DNA of 64,000 nucleotides, taken from Bacillota bacterium. Its GTDB lineage: Bacteria > Bacillota > Sulfobacillia > Symbiobacteriales > ZC4RG38. Under the pieces are notes generated by a model. The model had not been told where the DNA came from. It saw only the letters and a list, made by a program, of their open reading frames with translations, and did not search any database. A program made the position numbers and the translations under genes. The stretch covers positions 186,001 to 250,000 of the forward strand of contig JAKKUO010000001.1 in assembly GCA_021890795.1 (NCBI GenBank). Reading direction: 5' to 3'. Numbering within the stretch: the first letter of the stretch is position 1; the number at the start of each line of letters is the position of its first letter. Positions 51,427-60,159 of this stretch are shown in pieces.

Positions 51427-53337
51427 TTACACGTAGAAGGCAAAGTAGATGAGCACCGCCACCAGCCCGATGACAAGGGTCAGGCCGTAGCGCCGGACGT
51501 AGCCGCTGTGGAGCCAACCCAGCCGCCCGCCCAGGCCGTAGGCCATGCGCGCCAGGCCGTTCACCAGCCCGTCGACGCCCCGCGGATCGGCGTAGTGGCC
51601 GACCAGGTCGGCCAGCGCCAGGACCGGCTGGTAGACGAAGAGCTCGTAGATCTCATCGAAGTAGAAGGCACGGCCCAGGAGCCCCGCAGGCGCTCCCACG
51701 CTCCGCTGCTCCGCCTGCCGCCGGCTCCCCCGGGGGCCGTAGAGAGCCCAGGCAGCCCAGATGCCCAGGGCCGCGACGCCCAGGATGAGGGCCATGGCCC
51801 AGACCGGAGCGTGGACGTGGACCTCCCGGGCGTCGAACCGGGCGAAGACCGGGTGCAGGTAGGGATCCACCGCCAGGACAAAGGCCCCGCCCACCACCGA
51901 GAGGGCCGCGAGGACCGCCACCGGCGCCTTCATCACCCAGGGCGTCTCGTGGTGGCCGTGGTCGTGGTGCTCCTCCTCCCGGCGGTGCTTGCGCTTGCCG
52001 GACTTCGCCGGCGCCTCCAGGGGATCCCCCAGGAAGACCAGGCTGAAGAGCCGGGTGTTGTAGAAGGCCGTCAGCCCCGCGGCGACCACGCCCAGGGCGA
52101 AGAGGAAGTAGTGCCCTTCGTTGAGGGCCGCGGCCAGGATCTCATCCTTGGAGAAGAACCCGGCGAAGGGCGGCAGGCCGATCAGCGCCAGTACCCCAAC
52201 GAGGAAGGTCCAGAAGGCGAAGGGCATCTTCTCCCGCAGGCCGCCCATCCGGCGGATGTCCTGCTGGCCGCCCAGCTCGTGGATGATGATGCCGGCGCAG
52301 AGGAAGAGGGCCGCCTTGAAGAAGGCGTGGGTCAGGAAGTGGAAGGCCGCCGCCCCGTGGGCCCCCACCCCGTTGGCCAGGAACATGTAGCCGATCTGGG
52401 ACATGGTGGAGTAGGCGAGGACCTTCTTGATGTCGTACTGCCGGGTAGCCGCCAGGGCCCCGGCCAGGGCGGAGAGGGCCCCCACCGTCGCCACGGCCGT
52501 CATCGCGGTCTCCGAGGCCTGGTAGATGGGGTAGAGCCGGGCCACCGCGTAGACGCCCGCGGTCACCATCGTCGCGGCGTGGAGCATCGCCGAGACCGGG
52601 GTCGGCCCCTCCATCGCGTCCGGAAGCCAGATATGGAGCGGCAGCTGCGCGCTCTTGGCCGCCGCACCGCCCAGGATCAGGAGGCCGATGGCCGTCGCCC
52701 AGCCGGGGTCGGCCTGCACCCCCTGGAAGACCGCATCGAAGGTGATGCTCCCGTACCGGATCACCGCCACTGCGATCCCGGCCAGCATGAAGACCTCGCC
52801 CACCATGTTGGTCAGGTAGGCCTTCATCTGGGCGGCGTTGGCCGAGGGCTTCCGGATGTAGAAACCGATAAGCATATACGAGGCCAGGCCGACGTTGGTC
52901 CAGCCCATCACCAGGCCGAGGAAGTTGTCCGCCATGACCAGGAGGGACATGGCAAAGACAAAGTAGTTGAGGCAGGCAAAGAACCGGCCGTAGCTCTCAT
53001 CCCCGGCCATGTAGCCGATGGAGTACAGGTGGATGAGGAATCCCACCCCGGTGACGACCAGGAGCCACCACATGCTGAGGGGGTCCAGGACCAGCCCCCA
53101 CTCGTAGGGCCGGCCACCGATCTCCCACCGGGAGAAGACCCACCGCAGGACCCCCTCCCCCCCGAGCCCCCGGAGCTGGGCGAAGGCCGCCAGGCTGAGG
53201 AGGAAGGTGACGAACACCACCCCGGTGCCGGCCCAACCGATCACCCGGTGAGGCCACCGGTTCCGGAAGGCGGCCAGGACCGCTGCGCTCGCCAGGGGCA
53301 GGGCCACAATCAGCGGCAGCAGCATCGACTCGTACAC
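51427..53337 (-). CDS. nuoL: NADH-quinone oxidoreductase subunit L
   Basis: 636 residues, distal proton-pumping subunit with the long lateral C-terminal helix. Motifs WTNVGLASYMLIGFY, LPLHIWLPDAMEGPTPVSAMLHAATMV and KKVLAYSTMSQIGYMFLA. A cytoplasm- or periplasm-facing loop near residue 455 is charged and His-rich (HRREEEHHDHGHHE), unusual for NuoL. GTG start. It lies between nuoK and nuoN. Confidence 0.95.
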   Translation of the reverse strand: MYESMLLPLIVALPLASAAVLAAFRNRWPHRVIGWAGTGVVFVTFLLSLAAFAQLRGLGGEGVLRWVFSRWEIGGRPYEWGLVLDPLSMWWLLVVTGVGFLIHLYSIGYMAGDESYGRFFACLNYFVFAMSLLVMADNFLGLVMGWTNVGLASYMLIGFYIRKPSANAAQMKAYLTNMVGEVFMLAGIAVAVIRYGSITFDAVFQGVQADPGWATAIGLLILGGAAAKSAQLPLHIWLPDAMEGPTPVSAMLHAATMVTAGVYAVARLYPIYQASETAMTAVATVGALSALAGALAATRQYDIKKVLAYSTMSQIGYMFLANGVGAHGAAAFHFLTHAFFKAALFLCAGIIIHELGGQQDIRRMGGLREKMPFAFWTFLVGVLALIGLPPFAGFFSKDEILAAALNEGHYFLFALGVVAAGLTAFYNTRLFSLVFLGDPLEAPAKSGKRKHRREEEHHDHGHHETPWVMKAPVAVLAALSVVGGAFVLAVDPYLHPVFARFDAREVHVHAPVWAMALILGVAALGIWAAWALYGPRGSRRQAEQRSVGAPAGLLGRAFYFDEIYELFVYQPVLALADLVGHYADPRGVDGLVNGLARMAYGLGGRLGWLHSGYVRRYGLTLVIGLVAVLIYFAFYV

Positions 53338-53393
53338 GGTCGTCTCGACCCCTTTGCGCGTTCATTCGCCCTGCGGCGGCTCAGCCCCGCCGA

Positions 53394-53693
53394 TCAGCCC
53401 CGCAGGGAGTGGACGTCGTCCACGTCCACGTGCTCCCGCCGGCGGAAGAGCAGCACGATCAGCGCCAGGCCGATGGCCGCCTCCGCCGCCGCCACGGTGA
53501 TGGTGAGGAAGGCGAAGACCTGGCCATCCATGTTGCCGTGCATCCGGGCGAAGGTGACAAAGGCCAGGTTGGCGGCGTTCCACATCAGCTCCACACACAT
53601 CAGGCTGATCAGGGGGCTGCGGCGGAGGAGCACCCCCACCCCGCCCAGGGCGAAGAGCACCGCCGCCAGCGCCAGGTAGCCGTTCTCCACCAT
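53394..53693 (-). CDS. nuoK: NADH-quinone oxidoreductase subunit K
   Basis: 99 residues, three membrane helices with the conserved glutamates in [16 protein letters not shown] and [18 protein letters not shown]. It forms part of the E-channel in the complex I membrane arm. ATG (53693-53691); 16 bases after nuoJ. Confidence 0.95.
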   Translation of the reverse strand: MVENGYLALAAVLFALGGVGVLLRRSPLISLMCVELMWNAANLAFVTFARMHGNMDGQVFAFLTITVAAAEAAIGLALIVLLFRRREHVDVDDVHSLRG

Positions 53694-53709
53694 TGCGCCT
53701 CCACCCCCC

Positions 53710-54213
53710 TTACGCCTGCTTCCGGCCCACCAGCACGATCACCCCGACCACCGCCACCATCAGCACGAAGGCGGTGAGTTCGAAGGGCAACACGTGAGTG
53801 ACCAGGAGGTGCCGGCCAAACTCCTTCACGGTGCCGAACCCCGTGGGGACCCCCGGCCGCCCGCCGAAGCGGGCGACCAGGAGGCTTCCCCCCAGGAGGA
53901 GGGCCAGGGTCCCCGCCGCGGCGATGCTCAGGGGCCGCTGCAGGGGCAAAGGCTCGCCCGCCTCCCGCTCCACCGGGTCCTTTCGGGCGGTCAGAAGGCC
54001 GATGACGAAGAGGAACAGGACCATGATCGCCCCGGCATAGATGATCAGCTGCACCACGCCCAGGAACTCCGCGTCCATGGAGATATAGAGCGCCGCCAGG
54101 CCGAGGAAGTTGAGCACCAGGGCCAGAACGCTGTGGACCGGCTGCCGGGAGAGGATCACCCCCAGGGCCCCGGCCACGGCAAGCGCCGCCGCGACCAGAA
54201 AGACGGGCGTCAT
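53710..54213 (-). CDS. nuoJ: NADH-quinone oxidoreductase subunit J
   Basis: 167 residues with five predicted helices and the conserved [23 protein letters not shown] segment. It has a role in coupling at the quinone-site end of the membrane arm. Start overlaps the nuoI stop by 4 bases. Confidence 0.93.
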   Translation of the reverse strand: MTPVFLVAAALAVAGALGVILSRQPVHSVLALVLNFLGLAALYISMDAEFLGVVQLIIYAGAIMVLFLFVIGLLTARKDPVEREAGEPLPLQRPLSIAAAGTLALLLGGSLLVARFGGRPGVPTGFGTVKEFGRHLLVTHVLPFELTAFVLMVAVVGVIVLVGRKQA

Positions 54214-54707
54214 TCGGCCACCAACACCTTTCGGCCCGTGTAGGGCGGGTAGACGTTCTCGGGCACCTTAAAGTGGCTCGGCGCCCGGGCCAGCAGCTGC
54301 TCCTTCTGGTAGACCAGGGCCTCCCGGCTGAAGGCGGCCAACTCAAACTCCTGGGTCAGGTGGAGGCACTCGGTGGGGCAGGCCTCCTCGCAGTAGCCGC
54401 AGAAGATGCAGCGCAGGAGGTCGACCTGGTACTTGTACCCGTACCGCTCCCCGGGGGAGCGGGGGTTGTTCGGGTCGTTCTCCGCGGCGATGACGGTGAT
54501 CGCGTGGGCCGGGCAGGCCACCTGGCAGAGCTCGCAGCCGACGCACATCTCGAGGCCGTTCTCGTAGATCCGGAGCTCGTGCCGGCCCCGGAACCGCTGG
54601 GAGCGCGGCTTCTTCACCTCGGGGTACTCCAGAGTCACCTTCGGCTTGAACATGACCCGGAGGGTCGTTCCCAGCCCCTTGGCAATGGCCGTCAGCATGT
54701 TCGCCAT
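54210..54707 (-). CDS. nuoI: NADH-quinone oxidoreductase subunit I
   Basis: 165 residues. Two [4Fe-4S] motifs, CVGCELCQVACP and CIFCGYCEEACP, for clusters N6a and N6b, which pass electrons to NuoB. An N-terminal amphipathic helix is followed by KPKVTLEYPE and RFRGRHEL, as in the family. ATG start, 16 bases after nuoH. Confidence 0.96.
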   Translation of the reverse strand: MANMLTAIAKGLGTTLRVMFKPKVTLEYPEVKKPRSQRFRGRHELRIYENGLEMCVGCELCQVACPAHAITVIAAENDPNNPRSPGERYGYKYQVDLLRCIFCGYCEEACPTECLHLTQEFELAAFSREALVYQKEQLLARAPSHFKVPENVYPPYTGRKVLVAE

Positions 54708-54723
54708 CTTTCCGCACCCCCTC

Positions 54724-55677
54724 TTAAGCCAGCGCCGCCCAGGTCGCGTAGACCACCAGGTTGAGGGCCGCCAGCGGCAGCATCACCTTCCAGCCGAAGG
54801 CCATCAACCGGTCATAGCGGAACCGGGGCAGCGTGGCCCGGATCCAGATGAAGAGGAAGATCACCAGGCTCTGCTTGAGCAGGAACCAGACCCAGCCGGG
54901 CAGGAAGGCCGGCCCCAGCCAGCCCCCGAGGAAGAGCAGGGTAATGAGGGCGGTGGCCGTCACCAGGTTGACGTACTCGGCCATGAAGAACATGCCGAAG
55001 CGCATGCCGCTGTACTCGGTGTGATACCCGGCCACCAGCTCGGACTCGGATTCCGGCAGGTCGAAGGGGGTGCGGGCGGTCTCCGCCAGCATGGCGATGA
55101 AGAACAGGAGGAAGGCCAGGGGCATCCGGACGATGTTCCAGAGCCCCTCCTGGGACGCGACGATCGCGTCGAACCGGGTGGAGCCGGCCATGATGAAGAC
55201 CGCCAGCACCGTCATGCCCATGGCCAGTTCGTAGGAGATGAGCTGGGCGGTGGACCGGAGGGCACCCATGAGAGCGTACTTGGACTGGGAGGCCCAGCCG
55301 CCCAGGGCGACGCCGTAGACCTCCAGGCTCAGAACCGCCATCAGGGCCAGCATCCCGGCGTCGGCGTCCTTGACCACCGCCAGCCCCGGCCCGATGGGCA
55401 CGAAGGCGAAGGCCGTGAGCGCCACCGCCAGGGAGACGATGGGCGCCAGCTGGAAGACCAGCCGGTCCGCATCCTTCGGGATGATGTCCTCCTTGAGGAA
55501 CATCTTCACCGCGTCGGCGATGGGCTGCAGGAGCCCCCAGGGGCCGACCCGGTTCGGGCCCTTCCGGTACTGCATCCAGCCGAGGATCTTCCGCTCAAAG
55601 AGCAGGATATAGGCGAAGGCCACCAGCACCGCGTTGATGACCACAAAGGACTTGGCTGCGACCGCCAGGGCTTCCAT
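54724..55677 (-). CDS. nuoH: NADH-quinone oxidoreductase subunit H
   Basis: 317 residues, eight helices. Signature ERKILGWMQYRKGPNRVGPWGLLQP and the acidic E-x-E-x-E loop after TPFDLPESESELVAGYHTEYSGM form the quinone cavity. ATG (55677-55675), one base after nuoG. Confidence 0.96.
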   Translation of the reverse strand: MEALAVAAKSFVVINAVLVAFAYILLFERKILGWMQYRKGPNRVGPWGLLQPIADAVKMFLKEDIIPKDADRLVFQLAPIVSLAVALTAFAFVPIGPGLAVVKDADAGMLALMAVLSLEVYGVALGGWASQSKYALMGALRSTAQLISYELAMGMTVLAVFIMAGSTRFDAIVASQEGLWNIVRMPLAFLLFFIAMLAETARTPFDLPESESELVAGYHTEYSGMRFGMFFMAEYVNLVTATALITLLFLGGWLGPAFLPGWVWFLLKQSLVIFLFIWIRATLPRFRYDRLMAFGWKVMLPLAALNLVVYATWAALA

Positions 55678-55678
55678 C

Positions 55679-58144
55679 TCAGGCCTTCACCTCCGCGACC
55701 CGCCGGGTCACCCGCACCGCCGCCGCACCGCCAAACCGATTCACCGGCGCCTGGGGCAGCCCCCGGGGCACCTGGACGGTGCCCGGGATCACCTCCGCCG
55801 CCGCCCGGGCCACCAGGTCCACCGCGGCCTCCCCCGCGCTGAGGGTGACCGGGTCGCCCTCGGCAAGGCCCAGCCGCCGGAGGTCCTCCGGGTGGAAGTA
55901 GGCCTCGGGCCGGTTGGCCACCCGGGCCATCCCCGGGTCGAAGGCCAGGGTGCCGCCGCCGGCGTAGAGCCGGTCGACGGGGACCAAGATGAGCTCGCCG
56001 TCCTGCGCCCGGACCGTCGCCGTGCCGGCGGCCGCGGGCTCTGCCGCCGGGCCGAGGAGGTCCGCCGGCGCCCCGGGCAGGAGCGCCCCTTCCGCCACCT
56101 TCAGGCCCAGGGCCTGCCACTCCCGGGCGATCTCCCCGACGCCGGTCTTCCACTCCAGCCCCAGGGTCCGGGCCAGAGCCCCGAAGATGGCCAGGTCCGT
56201 CTGGGCGCCCCCGGGGCTCTGGGCGGGCTGGGCCACCGCCTGGACCAGGCCATCCAGGTTGGCGTAGTGGCCGGCCTTGGCGGTAAAGGGCGCCGCGGGC
56301 AGCACCACGTCCGCCATCCGGGCCGTCTCGGTCAGGAACAGGTCCTGAACCACCACGAACTCCGCCTGCGCCAGGGCCTTCCGGACGAGGTCGCCGTCCG
56401 GCCAGGTGAGGGCGAGGTTGGCCCCCACCAGGTACAGGCCCTTCAGCCGCCCCTCCGCTGCGGCCGCCAGCATCCCGGCGGTGTCGAGCCCCTTGCCCGG
56501 GAGCTGCCGCAGGCCCCAGAGCCGCCTCAAGGTCTCCTGGACCTGGGCGAGGGTCACGGGCTTGTATCCCGGCAGGTAGCCCGGCAGCAGGCCCATGTAG
56601 GCCGCGCCCCGGCTCATGGGCTGCTCGCCAGGGATCAGCAGGTGGATGCTGCGGCTGCCCGGCCGGCCCTGCAGCGCCCGGAGGGCCTCCAGGAGGGTCC
56701 GGCCAGTCGCCGGATCCCGGCCGTCCCAGAGGACCGCGATCTTCTGGCCCTTGTCCAGGAGGGCCACCAGCTCCCGGATGGTCTCCGGGTCGACCCCGGC
56801 GGGAAGGGCCGGCAGCTCCTTGGCACCGGCCAGGGCTGCGGCCAGGGCCCGGAGCACCGCCGCTGTCTCCCCGGGCCGGACGCCGATCCGGCCGTGGCGC
56901 ACCCGGTACCGGGGCAGGACGCTCCCGATAGCCACCAGCCGGGCCCGGCGCCGCTCCAGCCCCCGGCGGATCCGGATGTCCAGCACCGGGGCGGTCTCCA
57001 GGGGGAGGCAGTCCACGAGGAGGTAGGTGTCCGCCTCGCTCAGGTCGGCGATCCGGCCGGGGAACTGGCTGAGGCCGGCCACCACCTGGCCGCTCACCCG
57101 GTGGTCCACATTGCCGGTCCCGAGGGCCGCCCGGGCCAGCTTCTGCAGGAGGTAGGCCTCCTCCAGGGTGAGCCGGCCGCCGCCGATCACCCCGAGGGCC
57201 TCGCCGCCGTGCTGCTCCCGGATGGCCCGGAAGCGCCGGGCCACCTCATCGAGGGCCTCGGACCAGCTGACCGGCACCAGTTCGCCGTTCCGACGGACCA
57301 GGGGCTGGGTGAGCCGCTCCTCGCTCTGGACGTACTGGTACTGGAACCGGCCCCGGTCGCACAGCCACCCGCCGTCGGTGGCCGGGTTGTCCCGGGGGAT
57401 CACCCGGAGGAGCCGGCCGTGCCGGAAGTGGAGCTCCACCGAGCAGCCCACCGAGCAGCCGGTGCAGATCGCCGGCACCTTCACAAGGTCCCAGGGCCGG
57501 GCCTTGAACCGGTAGAGCTCGGAGGTGAGGGCCCCCACCGGGCAGAGATCGATGACGTTGCCCGTGAAGTGATGCTCGTAGGGCTGCCCCTTGGCGGTGG
57601 CGATCAGGTTGTGGTGGCCCCGCTCCTCCACCACCAGCTGGGTCTCGCACGCGACCTCATGGTCGTACCGGACGCACCGGCGGCAGAGGATGCACCGCTC
57701 CTCGTCCAGGACGATGAAGGGGCCCAGGTCCACCGCCTTGGGCTTGTGTTCCTTGGGATCGACCAGCCGGGAGGTCCCGGCGCCGTAGGCGAAGGTCAGG
57801 TCCTGGAGGTCGCACTCGCCGCCCTTGTCGCAGACCGGGCAGTCCAGGGGGTGGTTCAGGAGCAGGAACTCCAGGACCCCCTTCCGGAGGTCGGAGACCA
57901 GCTGGGTCTGGGTGTGGACCACCATGCCGTCGGTCACCGGGGTGGTGCAGGCGGTCACCGGCTTGGGCATCTTCTCCACCTGCACCAGACACATCCGGCA
58001 GAGGCCGGCGGGGTCTAGCTTGGGATGGTAGCAGAAGACGGGGATGTGAATCCCGACCTGCTTGGCGGCCTCGACCAGGAGGGTGCCCTTGGGCACCTGG
58101 ACGGTGCGGCCGTCAATGGTCACGGTAACCAGTTCCTGGCTCAC
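55679..58144 (-). CDS. nuoG: NADH-quinone oxidoreductase subunit G
   Basis: 821 residues. N-terminal [2Fe-2S] N1b (CYHPKLDPAGLCRMCLVQV), His-ligated N5 (HPLDCPVCDKGGECDL), N4 (CILCRRCVRYDHEV ... DLCPVGAL), then a molybdopterin-oxidoreductase-like domain beginning with an extra C-x-x-C-x-x-x-C site (CTGCSVGC) and a distant Cys in GGWLCDRGRF. This fits the N7 cluster found only in some bacteria. GTG overlaps the nuoF stop (GTGA). A final formate-dehydrogenase-like beta domain is present. Electron wire of the peripheral arm. Confidence 0.95.
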   Translation of the reverse strand: MSQELVTVTIDGRTVQVPKGTLLVEAAKQVGIHIPVFCYHPKLDPAGLCRMCLVQVEKMPKPVTACTTPVTDGMVVHTQTQLVSDLRKGVLEFLLLNHPLDCPVCDKGGECDLQDLTFAYGAGTSRLVDPKEHKPKAVDLGPFIVLDEERCILCRRCVRYDHEVACETQLVVEERGHHNLIATAKGQPYEHHFTGNVIDLCPVGALTSELYRFKARPWDLVKVPAICTGCSVGCSVELHFRHGRLLRVIPRDNPATDGGWLCDRGRFQYQYVQSEERLTQPLVRRNGELVPVSWSEALDEVARRFRAIREQHGGEALGVIGGGRLTLEEAYLLQKLARAALGTGNVDHRVSGQVVAGLSQFPGRIADLSEADTYLLVDCLPLETAPVLDIRIRRGLERRRARLVAIGSVLPRYRVRHGRIGVRPGETAAVLRALAAALAGAKELPALPAGVDPETIRELVALLDKGQKIAVLWDGRDPATGRTLLEALRALQGRPGSRSIHLLIPGEQPMSRGAAYMGLLPGYLPGYKPVTLAQVQETLRRLWGLRQLPGKGLDTAGMLAAAAEGRLKGLYLVGANLALTWPDGDLVRKALAQAEFVVVQDLFLTETARMADVVLPAAPFTAKAGHYANLDGLVQAVAQPAQSPGGAQTDLAIFGALARTLGLEWKTGVGEIAREWQALGLKVAEGALLPGAPADLLGPAAEPAAAGTATVRAQDGELILVPVDRLYAGGGTLAFDPGMARVANRPEAYFHPEDLRRLGLAEGDPVTLSAGEAAVDLVARAAAEVIPGTVQVPRGLPQAPVNRFGGAAAVRVTRRVAEVKA

Positions 58145-59406
58145 ACCCGCACCTCCTTGGGGGCACCGGCCAGCGCCTCGAACTCTTCAGGGAAGTACTT
58201 CATCGCGGAGAGGACAAAGCCCAGGGAGGCGTCGGCCAGCGGGCAGATGGTGGTGCCGCTCATGGTGGTGCCCATGCTCCGGAGCACCTCCAGGTCCACC
58301 GGCTGGCCGCCGCCGGCCTGCATCCGCCGGAGGATCCGGTACATCCAGTTGGTGCCCTCCCGGCAGGGGGTGCACTGGCCGCAGGACTCCCCGGCGTAGA
58401 AGCGGCTGAAGTACTCCGCCACCTTCGGCATGCTGACGGTGTTGTCGTAGACGATCACACCCGCGGTGCCGAGCATCGACCCCGCGGCCCGGACCGAGTC
58501 AAAGTCCAGGGGGGTATCCAGGTGCTGCTCCACCAGGATGGGGGTAGAGGAGCCGCCGGGGGAGGCGGCCTTGAAGGTCCGGCCGGGGAGCATGCCGCCG
58601 GCGTGCTCGAAGATCAGCTCCCGCAGGGTGACCCCCATGGGCAGTTCGTAGTTCCCCGGCCGCCGCACCAGGCCCGAGACCGAGTAGATCTTGGGACCAG
58701 GGCTCGAGGCCGGGCCGATGGAGGCAAACCACTCCGCGCCCCGGTTGATGATGTGGGGCACGCAGGAGAGGGTCTCGACGTTGTTGACGATGGTGGGCAT
58801 GCCGTACAGCCCCACCACCGCCGGGAACGGGGGCTTGAGCCGGGGCTCGCCCCGCTTGCCCTCGAGGGAGTTGAGAAGGGCCGACTCCTCGCCGCAGATA
58901 TAGGCCCCCGCGCCCCGGTGGACGACGATCTCCTGGCTCCAGCCGGAGCCGAGGATGTTCTCCCCGATATAACCCCGGGCCCGGGCCTGCTCGATGGCCG
59001 CCATCAGGGACTTGTACCCCCGGTAAAACTCGCCCCGGATGTAGATGAAGCTCTTCGCCGCCCCGATGGCGTAGGCCGCCAGCAGGATCCCCTCGATCAG
59101 CTGGTGGGGATGCCACTGGATGAGGATCCGGTTGTTGCAGGTGCCAGGCTCGGACTCATCCGCGTTGCAGACCAGGTACCGGGGCCGGCCGTCGTTGGGC
59201 AGAAAGCTCCACTTCCGGCCGGTGGGGAAGCCCGCGCCCCCCCGGCCCCGGAGGTTGGACCGGGTGACCTCCTCCCGGACCTCGTCGGGGGTCATCTGCT
59301 TGAGGGCCTTGCGGAGGGCCTGGTAGCCGCCCTGGGCCTCGTAGACCCGGATGTCGTTGAGGTCCAGGACCCCGATGCCCTTGGTCAGTACCGGCTCAAA
59401 GCTCAC
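58141..59406 (-). CDS. nuoF: NADH-quinone oxidoreductase subunit F
   Basis: 421 residues, standard complex I NuoF: NADH/FMN motif RGRGGAGFPTGRKWSF near 53, CNADESEPGTCNNRIL near 82, SLBB domain, and the N3 [4Fe-4S] site ESCGQCTPCREG near 350. Unlike HydB it has no extra Fe-S domains. It takes electrons from NADH. Overlaps nuoE by 4 bases. Confidence 0.96.
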   Translation of the reverse strand: MSFEPVLTKGIGVLDLNDIRVYEAQGGYQALRKALKQMTPDEVREEVTRSNLRGRGGAGFPTGRKWSFLPNDGRPRYLVCNADESEPGTCNNRILIQWHPHQLIEGILLAAYAIGAAKSFIYIRGEFYRGYKSLMAAIEQARARGYIGENILGSGWSQEIVVHRGAGAYICGEESALLNSLEGKRGEPRLKPPFPAVVGLYGMPTIVNNVETLSCVPHIINRGAEWFASIGPASSPGPKIYSVSGLVRRPGNYELPMGVTLRELIFEHAGGMLPGRTFKAASPGGSSTPILVEQHLDTPLDFDSVRAAGSMLGTAGVIVYDNTVSMPKVAEYFSRFYAGESCGQCTPCREGTNWMYRILRRMQAGGGQPVDLEVLRSMGTTMSGTTICPLADASLGFVLSAMKYFPEEFEALAGAPKEVRV

Positions 59407-60158
59407 TGGTCGCCGCCCTCCTTGCCGGCTCCCGGCGACTCCTGCGGCGCCTCCGGCCCAGCCGGGGCCGCCGGGGCCTCCACCGCCCTGGCGCCCTCCG
59501 CCGGGGCCGTCGCGGCCTCCGCTGCCGGCGCGCTGGTGCCCTCCGCCGGGACAGCGGCCGCCTCCGCCGCTGCAATCTCCGGCGGCACCTTCGGCAGGTC
59601 ATTGGGGTCGGCATCCCAGAAGTGACCGGTGAGGAGCCGCTTCTCGATGTGAGCTTCAGGCCCCTTGCCCGAGCGCAGGTCCTCGATCAGGGCGTCGATC
59701 TTCTCCTCGGTGAGCCGGATGACGTACTCGCCGTTCACCTGCAGCACTGGGCCGGCATCACAGGCCGCCAAGCACTCGTGGGTGATCTCGAGGGAGATGA
59801 GCCCGTCGGGGGTGGTCTGGCCGCTCTCGATGCCCAACTTCTGCTTCAGGTACTCCCGGAGCCGCTCGCCGCCCATCAGGGCGCAGGAGCAGTTGTTGCA
59901 GAAGACGATGTGGTACTTGCCTACCGGGTGCCGGTGGTACATCGAGTAGAAGGAGCAGACGGATTCGACATAAGCCTGGGTGAGGCCGAGGAGGTCGGCG
60001 ACAGCGGCAATGTCCTCATCGGCCACGTACCCCCGGACCTCTTGGGCCAGGTGCAGAAGCGGCATCAGCGCCGACCGGCGGTCCGGGTACTGGCCGATAA
60101 TCCGCTCGATCTCCTCCCGGCGCTCGGTCACCCAGGCGGGCTGTTCAAAGAGCGGCAT
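59403..60158 (-). CDS. nuoE: NADH-quinone oxidoreductase subunit E with Ala-rich tail
   Basis: 251 residues. The first 185 are NuoE: SALMPLLHLAQEVRGYV, VCSFYSMYHRHPVGKY and [2Fe-2S] ligands in FCNNCSCALMG and HECLAACDAGP. Cys spacing FCNNCSC is slightly unusual. The last 60 residues are an Ala/Pro/Glu-rich tail absent from most NuoE proteins. Binds cluster N1a next to NuoF. Confidence 0.93.
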   Translation of the reverse strand: MPLFEQPAWVTERREEIERIIGQYPDRRSALMPLLHLAQEVRGYVADEDIAAVADLLGLTQAYVESVCSFYSMYHRHPVGKYHIVFCNNCSCALMGGERLREYLKQKLGIESGQTTPDGLISLEITHECLAACDAGPVLQVNGEYVIRLTEEKIDALIEDLRSGKGPEAHIEKRLLTGHFWDADPNDLPKVPPEIAAAEAAAVPAEGTSAPAAEAATAPAEGARAVEAPAAPAGPEAPQESPGAGKEGGDQ

Positions 60159-60159
60159 C

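Noticed and set aside
49699-53679. 1,326-codon plus-strand frame opposite nuoN-nuoL-nuoK
   Set aside because: Antisense shadow of three clear complex I genes; composition is Gln/Gly/His/Pro low complexity.
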